64,000 nucleotides of DNA from Rubrivivax sp. (GTDB lineage: Bacteria; Pseudomonadota; Gammaproteobacteria; Burkholderiales; Burkholderiaceae_C): the NCBI GenBank assembly GCA_016719535.1, contig JADJYX010000013.1:248001-312000 (forward strand). The letters run 5' to 3'. A program made the translations under genes and the position numbers. Each line of letters begins with the position of its first letter. Position 1 is the first letter of the stretch. The notes beneath the pieces are model-generated. The model ran no database searches. It saw only the letters and a program-made list of their open reading frames with translations, and was not told where the DNA came from. Shown one piece after another: positions 32,611 through 42,000 of this stretch.

Positions 32611-33603
32611 ATGACCCGTCCCACCGTGCTGATCCTCGGCGCCGCCGGCCGCTTCGGCGCCGCCGCCGTGCCGGCTTTCGCGGCCGCCGGCTGGCGCGTG
32701 CTGGCGCAGCAGCGCCGCGCGAGCGCCGCGCCGCTGCCGGCTGGTGCCGAGGCGGTGACGATCGCGCTGGCCGATACCGGAGCCCTGGTCCAACGGGCCG
32801 CCGGCGCGCAGTGGGTGGTCCATGCCGTCAACCCGCCCTATGCGCGCTGGGATGCCGAACTGCTGCCGCTGTTCGAGCAGGGCCTGGCGGTGGCCGAGCG
32901 GCTGCATGCGCGCTTCATGCTGCCGGGCAACGTCTACAACTTCGGCGCCGGCATGCCGGCGCTGCTGCAGGAAGACACGCCGCAGCGCCCCGGCACGCGC
33001 AAGGGCGAACTGCGCATGGCGATGGAGGCCGAGCTGCAGCGCCGCGCCGCACGCGGGCTGGACAGCGTGGTCATCCGCGCCGGCGACTTCTTCGGCGGCG
33101 GCACGGGCTCGTGGCTGGACCTGGTGATCGCCAAGGACATCGCCAAGGGCCGCCTCGTCTACCCCGGGCCGCTGGACACCGTGCATGCCTGGGCCTACCT
33201 GCCTGACCTGGCGCGTGCCATGGCGGCCGTGGCTGGCGACGGGGGTCACCGCGGCTGCCTGCGGCTGCACTTCGAGGGCCACGCCGTCACCGGCCGCACG
33301 TTTGTCGACGCGCTGCAGGAGGCGGCCGCCTCGTTGGGCCTGCGGCCCGACGCGGGTTTTTCCCTCCGTGGCATGCCCTGGCCGCTGCTGCGCCTGGTCG
33401 GACTGGTGCACCCGACGCTGCGCGAACTGGTGCGCATGCGCTACCTGTGGCAGGTGCCGCATGCACTGGACGGCCGCGCGCTGCAGGCGCGTGTCGGCCC
33501 GTTGCCGGCCACGCCGCTGGTGGCGGCGCTGCGGCAGTCGCTGCAGGCGATGGGGCACGGGGCGGCCGTGCCGGGGACCGCCACCGCGGTCCGTTATCGT
33601 TGA
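32611..33603 (+). CDS. NAD-dependent epimerase/dehydratase family protein
   Basis: A 330-residue extended SDR. It starts PTVLILGAAGRFGAAAVPAFAAAGW, a GxxGxxG NAD-binding motif, then WVVHAVNPPYARWDAELLPL, FMLPGNVYNFGAGMP, where an S/YxxxK centre is replaced by VYNFGA, and VVIRAGDFFGGG. The missing clear Tyr-x-x-x-Lys suggests an atypical SDR that may only bind nucleotide. It is divergent from the LysR gene. The start codon ATG at 32611 follows GGAGCTCGAG. ABC ATPase genes follow 3 bp later. Confidence 0.82.
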   Translation: MTRPTVLILGAAGRFGAAAVPAFAAAGWRVLAQQRRASAAPLPAGAEAVTIALADTGALVQRAAGAQWVVHAVNPPYARWDAELLPLFEQGLAVAERLHARFMLPGNVYNFGAGMPALLQEDTPQRPGTRKGELRMAMEAELQRRAARGLDSVVIRAGDFFGGGTGSWLDLVIAKDIAKGRLVYPGPLDTVHAWAYLPDLARAMAAVAGDGGHRGCLRLHFEGHAVTGRTFVDALQEAAASLGLRPDAGFSLRGMPWPLLRLVGLVHPTLRELVRMRYLWQVPHALDGRALQARVGPLPATPLVAALRQSLQAMGHGAAVPGTATAVRYR

Positions 33604-33606
33604 CGG

Positions 33607-34575
33607 GTGTCCGACCTGCTGTCCGTCTCCGACCTGCGCGTCACCCTCCACACCGCCCGCGGTCCCGCCGATGCGCTGCGCGGCGTGTCGTTCTCGATGG
33701 CGCGCGGCGACACCGTCGGCCTGATCGGCGAGTCGGGCTGCGGCAAGTCGATCACCGCGCTGGCGCTGATGGGGCTGCTGCCCGAGGGCGCGAGGGTCTC
33801 GGGCTCGATCCGCTTCGAGGGCACCGAACTGACCACGCTGGCGGAGGGCGAGCTCTGCCGCATCCGCGGCGACCGCATCGGCATGGTCTTCCAGGAGCCG
33901 ATGACGGCGCTCAACCCGCTGCACACCGTGGGCCGGCAGATCGGCGAATCGCTGCGCCTGCACAAGGGACTGTCGGGCGCGGCGGCGCGCGCCGAGGCCT
34001 TGCGGCTGCTGGAGCGCGTGCGACTGCCGCAGGCGGCGCAGCGGCTCGATGCCCATCCGCACCAGCTCTCGGGCGGCCAGCGCCAGCGCGTGGTGATCGC
34101 CATCGCGCTGGCCTGCGGGCCCGACCTGCTGGTGGCCGACGAGCCGACCACCGCGCTGGACGTCACCCTGCAGCGCGAGGTGCTGGACCTCATCCAGGAA
34201 CTGGTGCGCGAGGACGGCATGGGCCTGCTGCTGATCAGCCATGACCTCGGCGTGATGGCCGATACCGTGCAGCGCATGCTGGTGATGTATGGCGGCACGG
34301 TGGTCGAAAGCGGCCCCACGGCCGAGGTCTTCCGCCGCCTGGCGCACCCCTATTCGCGCGGGCTGTTCGCAGCGCGGCCGCGGCTGGGCCTGGCGCGGGG
34401 CACGCGGCTGGCCACCATCCCGGGGCGCGTGCCGGAGCTGATCGACATGCCCGCCGGCTGCCCCTTCGCCGACCGCTGCGCGCTCGTGATCGGCGACTGC
34501 CGGCGCGCCTTGCCGGCGGTCGAGACGGTGTCGCCAGGGCACGCGGTGCGATGCATCCGGTGGCAGCAGGCATGA
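33607..34575 (+). CDS. Dipeptide/oligopeptide ABC transporter ATPase (DppD type)
   Basis: A 322-residue ABC ATPase. Walker A is GESGCGKS, the Q-loop lies in FQEPMTALNPL, the signature LSGGQRQR, Walker B LLVADEPTTALDV and the switch His in LISHDLGVMADT. The C-terminal oligopeptide-transporter extension has AHPYSRGLF and the Cys cluster GCPFADRCALVIGDCR, which in DppD-like proteins holds a metal or Fe-S centre. It starts with GTG, 3 bp after the epimerase stop, and overlaps the next ATPase gene by ATGA. It matches the permeases at 28188-29987. Confidence 0.93.
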   Translation: MSDLLSVSDLRVTLHTARGPADALRGVSFSMARGDTVGLIGESGCGKSITALALMGLLPEGARVSGSIRFEGTELTTLAEGELCRIRGDRIGMVFQEPMTALNPLHTVGRQIGESLRLHKGLSGAAARAEALRLLERVRLPQAAQRLDAHPHQLSGGQRQRVVIAIALACGPDLLVADEPTTALDVTLQREVLDLIQELVREDGMGLLLISHDLGVMADTVQRMLVMYGGTVVESGPTAEVFRRLAHPYSRGLFAARPRLGLARGTRLATIPGRVPELIDMPAGCPFADRCALVIGDCRRALPAVETVSPGHAVRCIRWQQA

Positions 34576-35411
34576 CTCCGGTGAGCGACGCCCTGCTCGA
34601 GGTGACCGACGTGCACCGGCACTACCGGCTGCCGCGCGAGCGCCTGTTCGGCCCGCGGCCGGTGGTGCAGGCGCTGGCCGGCGTGAGCTTCACGCTGCAG
34701 CGCGGGCGCAGCCTCGGCATCGTCGGCGAATCGGGCTCGGGCAAGAGCACGCTGGCACGGCTGGTGATGGCGCTGGAGCCACCCAGCGCCGGCCAGGTGC
34801 GCTTCGACGGCCAGGACCTGCAGGCGCTCGACGCCGATGCGCTGCGCCGCGCCCGCGCCGGCTTCCAGATGGTCTTCCAGGACCCGTATGGCAGCCTGGA
34901 TCCGCGGCGCACCGTGCTGCAGACGGTGTCGGAACCGCTGGCCGTGCTGCACGGTGCCGGCCGCACCGAACGGCGCGAACGCGCCACCGAGGCCCTTGAC
35001 GCGGTGGGCCTGCGCGCCGCCGACCTCGACAAATACCCGCACGAATTCAGCGGCGGCCAGCGCCAGCGCATCGCCATCGCGCGCGCGCTGATCACGCGGC
35101 CCCGGCTCATCGTCGCCGACGAGCCGGTGAGCGCGCTCGATGTCTCGGTGCAGGCGCAGGTGCTCAACCTGATGCAGGACCTGCAGGACCGCTTCGAGGT
35201 GACCTACCTCTTCATCAGCCACGACCTGGCGGTGGTCGACCTGGTGTGCGACGAGGTGATCGTGCTGCAGCACGGGCGCATCGTCGAACAGGGCCACCCC
35301 GACCAGATGTTCCGCGATCCGCAGCATCCCTACACGCGGCGCCTGCTGGCGGCCGTGCCCGGGCAGTCGTCGTCGGTGGCCGGGGCCGCCGGTGCGCTGC
35401 CGGCGCCTTGA
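34572..35411 (+). CDS. Dipeptide/oligopeptide ABC transporter ATPase (DppF type)
   Basis: A 279-residue ABC ATPase. After a DppF-style start (LLEVTDVHRHYRLPRE) come Walker A GESGSGKST, Q-loop FQDPYGSLDPR, signature FSGGQRQR, Walker B LIVADEPVSALDV and LFISHDLAVVDLV. The C-terminal part ends at HPYTRRLLAAVPG and lacks the Cys cluster, as usual for DppF. The start overlaps the DppD stop, so the pair is coupled. No binding protein or permease follows. Confidence 0.93.
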   Translation: MTPVSDALLEVTDVHRHYRLPRERLFGPRPVVQALAGVSFTLQRGRSLGIVGESGSGKSTLARLVMALEPPSAGQVRFDGQDLQALDADALRRARAGFQMVFQDPYGSLDPRRTVLQTVSEPLAVLHGAGRTERRERATEALDAVGLRAADLDKYPHEFSGGQRQRIAIARALITRPRLIVADEPVSALDVSVQAQVLNLMQDLQDRFEVTYLFISHDLAVVDLVCDEVIVLQHGRIVEQGHPDQMFRDPQHPYTRRLLAAVPGQSSSVAGAAGALPAP

Positions 35412-35664
35412 CGGGACCCACGATGACGGTCCTGCACGGCCCCGGCGTCCACCACCGCACCGCGCCGCCGGCGGAGGTGACGCCGGCTGGCGTCGATGAC
35501 ATCGAACGTCGGGAACCCGGGTGGTGCACATGCTGGGCGTGCGGCTGCGCGGGGCGCGCTGGCAACGCGGCGGGTCGTCTGGCCCGGCCGCGGCCGCCGG
35601 TCTGAGCGCCCGCTGCGGGCACCGGCGCCGAACGCGGTAGATTCACACCCCGGGAGGCAGCGGC

Positions 35665-35724
35665 ATGAGCATCCTCGAGTCGAGCGACACGGGCACGGGC
35701 GGCAACGCCGGAGCGCTGGCATGA
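35665..35724 (+). CDS. 19-codon leader ORF coupled to the TTC38-like gene
   Basis: MSILESSDTGTGGNAGALA followed by TGA. It has a strong ribosome site (GGGAGG at 35651-35656), whereas the next gene has none of its own and starts at 35721, overlapping this stop as ATGA. It looks like a real translated leader that feeds ribosomes into the downstream gene; the peptide itself may be meaningless. Confidence 0.5.
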   Translation: MSILESSDTGTGGNAGALA

Positions 35725-37052
35725 ACGACGGGCGCGGCAATGCGCTCGGCACCGCGTCGCAAGCCGCACGCGATGCGGTCGAGAGGGCGACCTGGCGGCT
35801 GATGTCGTTCTACGACCCGCCGCTGGCCGACCTCGACCAGGCCATCGCCGCCGACCCCGGCTGGGCCCTGCCGCCGGTGATGAAGGCCGGTTTTCTGCTG
35901 AGCCTGACCGAGCCGGCGTTGCTGGCCGAGGCCCGCGGCCACCTCGAAGCCGCGCGGCCGCTGCTGGCGCAGGCCACGCCGCGCGAGCAGGCGCACTTTG
36001 CCGCCGTCGAGCAGGTGGCCGACGGCCGCTGGCATGCGGCCTGCCGCACCTGGGACGAATGGCTGCTGGCGCAACCGCGCGATCCGCTGGCGCTGCAATG
36101 GGCGCAGCTGTGGGACTTCTACCGCGGCGACGCGCCGGGCCTGCGCCTGCGCCCGGCACGCGCGCTGCCGGCCTGGGATGAAGCCGATCCGCTCTACCCC
36201 TGCGTGCTGGCGCTCTACGCCTTCGGGCTGGAGGAATGCAACCTCTACCCGCAGGCCGAAGAGGCCGGGCGCCACGCGCTGTCGATCGACGCGCGCGTGC
36301 CCTGGGCCGTGCATGCGGTGGCGCATGTGATGGAGATGCAGGGCCGCTTCGAGGAAGGCGGCGCCTGGCTGCGCCAGCACCAGCCGCACTGGGCCGAGGG
36401 CAACGGCTTTGCCTGCCACCTGTGGTGGCACAAGGCGTTGTTCCGGCTGGAGGCGCTGGACGCGCAGGGCGTGCTGCGTCTGATCGACAGCCACCTGAGC
36501 GGCGATGCCCTGCAGATCACGCTGCAGCGCGTGGATGCCGCGGCCCTGCTGTGGCGGCTGCACTTGCTGGGCCACGATGTCTCGGCCGCCTGCGCCGCGC
36601 TGCTGCAGGCCTGGCCGGCCGGCGATGGTGAAGCGGGCTACTACGCCTTCAACGACGTGCACCGCGTGCTGGCGCTGCTGGGCGCCGGCCAGGTGGCCGC
36701 GGCCGAGGCCTGGGTGGCACGCTGCGCCGAACGTGCGCTCGACGCCGCCGAGGCGCGCCGCGCCAACCACGCGATGGCGCGCGAGGTCGGCCTGCCGCTG
36801 CAGCGCGCGCTGCTGGCCTTCGGCCGTGGCGAGCCCGATGCCGCCGCCGATGCCCTCTACCCCGTGCGCGCGCTGGCGCAGCGCTTCGGCGGCAGCCATG
36901 CGCAGCGCGACCTCATCGACCTCACGCTGCTGGCCGCCGCGGCGCGCGGCAGCCGCCGCGCCCTCGGCCAGGCGCTGCTGCGCGAACGGCTGATGGCCAA
37001 GCCCGCCACGCCGCTGACGCGCCACTGGATGGACGCGCTGGCAATGACATGA
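35721..37052 (+). CDS. TTC38-like tetratricopeptide protein
   Basis: A 443-residue helical protein resembling tetratricopeptide repeat protein 38 of animals, which has many bacterial relatives. Recognisable stretches are LADLDQAIAADPGWALPPVMKAGFLL, HAACRTWDEWLLAQPRDPLALQ, LALYAFGLEECNLYPQAEEAGRHALSIDARVPWAVHAVAHVMEMQGRFEEGGAWL and FACHLWWHKALFRLE. Function is unknown in any organism. It is translated from ATG 35721, overlapping a 19-codon leader ORF, and its own stop overlaps the DUF1992 gene start (ATGA), so three reading frames are chained. Confidence 0.85.
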   Translation: MNDGRGNALGTASQAARDAVERATWRLMSFYDPPLADLDQAIAADPGWALPPVMKAGFLLSLTEPALLAEARGHLEAARPLLAQATPREQAHFAAVEQVADGRWHAACRTWDEWLLAQPRDPLALQWAQLWDFYRGDAPGLRLRPARALPAWDEADPLYPCVLALYAFGLEECNLYPQAEEAGRHALSIDARVPWAVHAVAHVMEMQGRFEEGGAWLRQHQPHWAEGNGFACHLWWHKALFRLEALDAQGVLRLIDSHLSGDALQITLQRVDAAALLWRLHLLGHDVSAACAALLQAWPAGDGEAGYYAFNDVHRVLALLGAGQVAAAEAWVARCAERALDAAEARRANHAMAREVGLPLQRALLAFGRGEPDAAADALYPVRALAQRFGGSHAQRDLIDLTLLAAAARGSRRALGQALLRERLMAKPATPLTRHWMDALAMT

Positions 37053-37426
37053 ACAAGCCCGCCGTGCGCACCGAGGAGGAACGCCTGGACGCGCTGCGCC
37101 TGCAGGACGACCACATCGGCCAGATGCTGCGCGAGAGCGAGGCCAGCGGCGAATTGCGCGCCGCCCCCAGCTACGGCAGGCCGCTGGCCTTTGCCGACGG
37201 TTACGACCAGACGCCGGCCGAACTGCGCATGGGCATGAAGGTCCTCAAGGACGCCGGCGTGGTGCCGCCCGAGGTCGAGCTGATGCAGCGCATCGCCGCG
37301 CTGCAGGCCGAGGCCGACGCCTGCGCCGACGAGGCTGCCGCGCGCAGCCTGCGCCAGCGGGTGGCCGAGCTGCGGCAGGCGCTGGCGCTGCGGCTGGAGC
37401 AGCTGCGCATCAGCGGCACGCTGTAG
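37049..37426 (+). CDS. DUF1992 / DnaJ-C28 homology domain protein
   Basis: A 125-residue soluble protein with the DUF1992 pattern: HIGQMLRESEASGELRAAPSYGRPLAFADGY, then TPAELRMGMKVLKDAGVVPPEVELMQRIAALQ, where PPEVE is nearly invariant. A coiled-coil-like tail follows (ARSLRQRVAELRQALALRLEQLR). The domain is shared with the eukaryotic DNAJC28, though no J domain is present. Function is unknown. It is coupled by ATGA to the TTC38-like gene. Confidence 0.85.
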   Translation: MNKPAVRTEEERLDALRLQDDHIGQMLRESEASGELRAAPSYGRPLAFADGYDQTPAELRMGMKVLKDAGVVPPEVELMQRIAALQAEADACADEAAARSLRQRVAELRQALALRLEQLRISGTL

Positions 37427-37504
37427 CGGCTGGCAAGGCAGCGGCGATCGCCGATACTGCCCCCGTTCACCGGCCCTTCCTGCCGCCCGTCACGGAGCAC
37501 CGCC

Positions 37505-39004
37505 ATGGCCCCAGCCCGCCTGCAGTTCGACATGACCCTGCGCCCCGCCGGAGCCCGCGCCACGCCTCGCGACACCGAAACGCCCCTGCGCCTGCTGCTG
37601 CTGGCCGACCTGGGCGGCGACCGCAGCGTGCCGCTGGCGGCACGGCGGCCGCTGAAGATCGACATCGACGAGTTCGACCGCGTGCTGGCGCGCATCGCAC
37701 CGCGGCTGGTGCTCGAGCTCGACGGCCAGGCGCTGGCGCTGGACTTCAGCGCCCTCGACGACTTCCACCCCGACCACCTGTTCGACCGCCTGCCGGTCTT
37801 CGAGGCCCTGCGCCGCCTGCGTGACGAGGCATCCGATCCGGCGCAGTTCCGCCGCGTGGCGATGGCGCTGGGCCTGGCTCCGGCGGCGGCACCCTCGCCG
37901 GGGCCGGCCGCGGCGCCCGCGGCCGGGATGGCGGCCGACCTCGAGCGCCTGCTCGGCCGCGCCCCGCAGACGGCGCCGACGGCCGCCGCCGCGCCGGCCA
38001 GCGGCCCCGGCGCCGTGCTCGACCGCTGGCTGCGCGACCTGGTCGCACCCCACGCCACGCCCGATACCGCGCCCGAACAGCGCGCGGTGGTCGACGCCGT
38101 CGACCAGGCGCTGACGACGCTGATGCGCCGCGTGCTGCATGCCCCGGCCTTGCAGGCGCTGGAAGCGGCCTGGCGCGGCGCCGACCGCCTGGTGCGCGGG
38201 CTCGGCCTCGGGCCCGAGCTGCAGCTGTGGCTGCTGGACCTGTCGCGCGACGAACTGCGGCACGACCTGCAGTCGCACCGCGACGACCTCGCCGCCGGCG
38301 CGCTGCACGCGCATCTGCACCCGGCCGCCGGCGCCGAGGCCCAGCGCTTCGGGATGCTGGTGCTCGATCAGGTCTTCGGCCCCGAGGCCGATGACCTGCA
38401 GACGCTGGCCGCGCTGGGCGCGCTGGCCGCCCGCGCCGGCGCGCCGCTGCTGGCCGGGGCCGCGCCGGCACTGGCCGGCGCCGCCAGCGGCGCCGAACTG
38501 GCCGAGCCACGCCGCTGGCGGGCCATCGACGACGAATCCCTGGCCTGGTGGCAGGCGCTGCGCACGGCGCCGATGGCGCCCTGGATCGGCCTGGTGCTGC
38601 CGCGCGTGCTGATGCGGCTGCCCTACGGCGCCGCCACCGACCCGGTGATGCGCTTTGCCTTCGAGGAGATGCCGGCCGACCGCCCGCACCAGGCCTACCT
38701 GTGGGGCGGCGGCGCACCCGCGCTGGCGCTGCTGGCCGGCCAGGCCTTCCAGCAGGGGGGCTGGGCGATGGAGCTGGCGGACGCGCTCGAGCTCGACGAC
38801 CTGCCCAGCCATGTCTACACCGCCGATGGCGAGCGCCACCAGCAGCCGGTCGCCGAGCATCTGATGAGCGAGGAGGCCGGCCAGGCCTTGCTCGACCGCG
38901 GGCTGATGCCGCTGATGAGCTACCGCAACCGCCCGGCGGCGCGGCTGCTGCGCTGGCAATCGGTGGCCAGCCCGCCGCAGGCGCTGCAGGGGCTGGTCGC
39001 TTAG
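37505..39004 (+). CDS. Type VI secretion sheath-like protein, TssB/TssC-like fusion
   Basis: A 499-residue protein with two parts. Residues 10-120 look like the small sheath subunit TssB (ImpB): PLRLLLLADLGGDRSVPLAA, RPLKIDIDEFDRVLARIAP and a DFSALDDFHPDHLFDRL segment. After an Ala/Pro linker (about 120-190), residues from about 195 look like the large subunit TssC (ImpC): VDQALTTLMRRVLHAPALQALEAAWRGADRLV, then the LLDLSRDEL and MLVLDQVFGP segments and a late PWIGLVLPRVLMRLPYG. It stands alone, 22 kb from the T6SS genes at the window end. The two halves may build a sheath-like or accessory particle. The assignment of the halves is by eye. Confidence 0.75.
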   Translation: MAPARLQFDMTLRPAGARATPRDTETPLRLLLLADLGGDRSVPLAARRPLKIDIDEFDRVLARIAPRLVLELDGQALALDFSALDDFHPDHLFDRLPVFEALRRLRDEASDPAQFRRVAMALGLAPAAAPSPGPAAAPAAGMAADLERLLGRAPQTAPTAAAAPASGPGAVLDRWLRDLVAPHATPDTAPEQRAVVDAVDQALTTLMRRVLHAPALQALEAAWRGADRLVRGLGLGPELQLWLLDLSRDELRHDLQSHRDDLAAGALHAHLHPAAGAEAQRFGMLVLDQVFGPEADDLQTLAALGALAARAGAPLLAGAAPALAGAASGAELAEPRRWRAIDDESLAWWQALRTAPMAPWIGLVLPRVLMRLPYGAATDPVMRFAFEEMPADRPHQAYLWGGGAPALALLAGQAFQQGGWAMELADALELDDLPSHVYTADGERHQQPVAEHLMSEEAGQALLDRGLMPLMSYRNRPAARLLRWQSVASPPQALQGLVA

Positions 39005-39014
39005 CGCTTGTCGG

Positions 39015-42000
39015 TCAGACCCGGCGCACGCCGACCCAGCGTGCCAGCGTGGCGCTGAGCTTGTCGGCGTCGATCGGCTTGGTGAGGAAGTCGTCCATGC
39101 CGTCGGCCAGCGCCTGCTCGCGTTCGCTGACCAGCGCGGCCGCGGTCAGCGCGATGATGGGCACGCCGCGGCCGGCCGACCGCTCGCGCAGCGCGCGCGT
39201 GGCCTCGTAGCCGCTCATCACCGGCATCTGCAGGTCCATCAGCACGGCGTCATAGGGCCGGCCGGCGGCCGCGGCCTGCTCGACCTCGTCGACCGCCTCG
39301 CGGCCGTCCATCGCCTGGCCGACCTCGACGCCCCAGCGTTCGAGCATGGCCACCGCGATCAGCATGTTGACCGCGTTGTCCTCGACCATCAGCACGCGCG
39401 CACCGCGCAGCCGCTCGATCAGGGTCTGCATCGGCGGCGGCGATGGCGGCAAGCTGCCCGCCTCGGGCAGCGGCAGTTCGGCCCAGAAGCAGCTGCCGCG
39501 GCCGGGCTCGCTCGTCACGCCGACCTCGCCGCCCATCAGGTGCGCCAGTTCGCGGCAGATCGACAGCCCGAGGCCGGTGCCGCCGAAGCGCCGCGTGGTC
39601 GATTCATCGGCCTGCGTGAAGGGCCGGAACAGTCGCGCCTGCACCTCGGGCGTGATGCCGTCGCCGCTGTCGTGCACCTCGATGCGCACCCACTCGCCGT
39701 CGCGATGGGCGACCAGCTTCACTTCGCCGCGGGTGGTGAACTTGACGGCATTGCTGAGGTAGTTGCCGACGATCTGGCGCACCCGCAGCGGGTCGCCGCG
39801 CACCACGCGTTCGATGGCCGGATCCAGCCTCAGCTGCAGCGCGAGGTCTCTGCCCTGGGCCAGGGTGCCGTAGGCGCGGCAGACGGCGCGCAGCAGTTCG
39901 CCGAGGTCGAAATTGGTGGCTTCGATCTGCAGCTTGCCGGCTTCGATCTTCGACAGGTCGAGGATGTCGCTGATGATGCCGGTGAGCGACTGCGCGCTCT
40001 CGGAGATCTGGTCCAGGTACTGGCGCCGGCGCTCGTCGCCGATATCGGGGGCGCGCGCCAGATCGGCCAGGCCCAGCATGCCGTGCAGCGGCGTGCGCAG
40101 CTCGTGGCTGGTATTGGCCAGGAAGGCGCTCTTGGCGCGGCTGGCGGCTTCGGCGTCGTCGCGCGCACGCGCCAGCGCGGCCTCGAACTCGCGCCGCTCG
40201 GTCACGTCCTGCACGATCCACAGCGTGCCGCCGCCCGCGGGGTTGGCGGGGTCGATCGCCTTGGCCATCAGATGGGCGATGAAGGTGCTGCCGTCGCGGC
40301 GGCGGCAGTCGCCGTCGAACTCGACCACCTCGCCGGCCGCCAGCCGCGGTCCGATCTCGGCGCCCAGCCTGGCGTAGGCCTCGTCGCTGGGCCAGACCAC
40401 GCGGCCGGGCTGGCCCACGATCTCGCCGCGGGGCCAGCCGCAGATGTGCTCGAACCAGGCATTGGCGATGACGAAGCGCTGGTCGCGCGTGACGGCGATG
40501 CCGATGGATGCGGTCTCGAGGATGGCCTCGCGTTCCAGCCGCGCGCGCTCGCTGGCGGTGACGTCGCGCGCGTTGATGACCACATATTCGCGCCGGTCCA
40601 TCGCGAACCGCGCCCCCGATACCCGCATCAGCACCGGCTGACCGGACTTGGTGACGAAGGTGGTGGTCTGGTCCTGCACCTGGTCGTGCTGGCGCAGTTG
40701 CTCGACGAAGGCCTCGCGCCGGGCATCGTCGTGCCAGATGCCGAGCTCGACCCAGGTGCGTCCCACGACCTCGGCCGCGGCATAGCCGGTGATGCGCTCG
40801 AAACTCTGGTTGACCATCGCATAGCGGCCGGTCGCCAGGTCGGTCAGCGTGATGACGTCGGGGCTGGTGGCCACCAGGTGCGACAGCATCGCCTCGGACC
40901 GGCGCACGGCCTCCTCGGCGACGCGGCGCTCGGTGTCGTCGACATAGATCGACAGCACGGCCGGGCCGTCGTCGGCCTCCACGCGCACGCCGGTGGCGCG
41001 CACCGACACGCGCCGCCCGACCCGCCCGGTGATGCGGAAATCGGTCACCGGCAGGCCCTGGCCCGGCGGCAGGCTGTCGAGCTCGTCGATGCGGCGGCGT
41101 TCGCGCTCGCGCGAGTCGCCGCTCTCGTAGCTGGCCAGCAGGTCGCGGCCGACCATCGCGGTCAGCGATTCGTAGCCGAACAGATTTACGGCGGCCGGGT
41201 TGGCATCGATGACGCGGCCGGCGCGGTGCATGACCAGCGGCGTGGGGATGCGCGAGAACAACTCCTGGTAGCGGGTTTCGGTGGCCGCCAGCGCCTGCCG
41301 CGCCTGCAGGTCGGCGGTGACGTCGCGCACCACCCCCCAGTAGCCGCAGAAGACGCCGCGTTCGTCGAAGCGGGGCTCGCCGCTGGCCATCAGGTGGCGC
41401 ACCGTGCCGCTGGCGCTGCGCCACTGCAGCGCCAGGTTGCGAAAGGGCGCGCGGGTGTCGAGATCGGCCTGCAGCAGATCCAGCGTCTCGTCGTCGCAAC
41501 CGAACTGCGGCAGGTTCCAGGGCACGGCGCCCAGGTCCCCGCCAAGGCCGAGGTCGAGGGCGCCGCGGCGCTGCGAGGTGGCCGCCACCAGGCGATAGCG
41601 TTCGTCGATTTCCCAGTAGGCGTCGGCGGCAATGCCCAGCAGGCTGCGAAAGCGGTGCTCGCGCTCGTCGGCGGCGCGCATGTGGCGCGCCACCACGCCG
41701 GCCAGCACCAGCCCGCCCATGACGCCGGCGCCGAGCACCAGCAGGTGAACCAGCAAGCGCAGGGCGCCGGCCGCCGGGGCGCCGGCTTCCGGCGGCACGG
41801 GCAGGCCCAGCCCCGGGGGCGCGAGGTGGACGCCCACCAGCGTCAGCGCCATCACCGCCACCACCGGCAGCGCGACGCGCCGCCGCACCATGGCGCACAG
41901 CAGGCAGGCCAGCAAGGCATAGAGGGCCAGCCCCGGCCCGGCCAGACGCCAGCCGATGGCCAGCACCGTGGCGCCGATGGCCAGCACCACCAGCAGCACC

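Noticed and set aside
35423..35605. 60-codon ORF with a CxC-x3-C-like cysteine group
   Set aside because: No ribosome site, no recognisable family and codon use like non-coding DNA; kept only as a remark.
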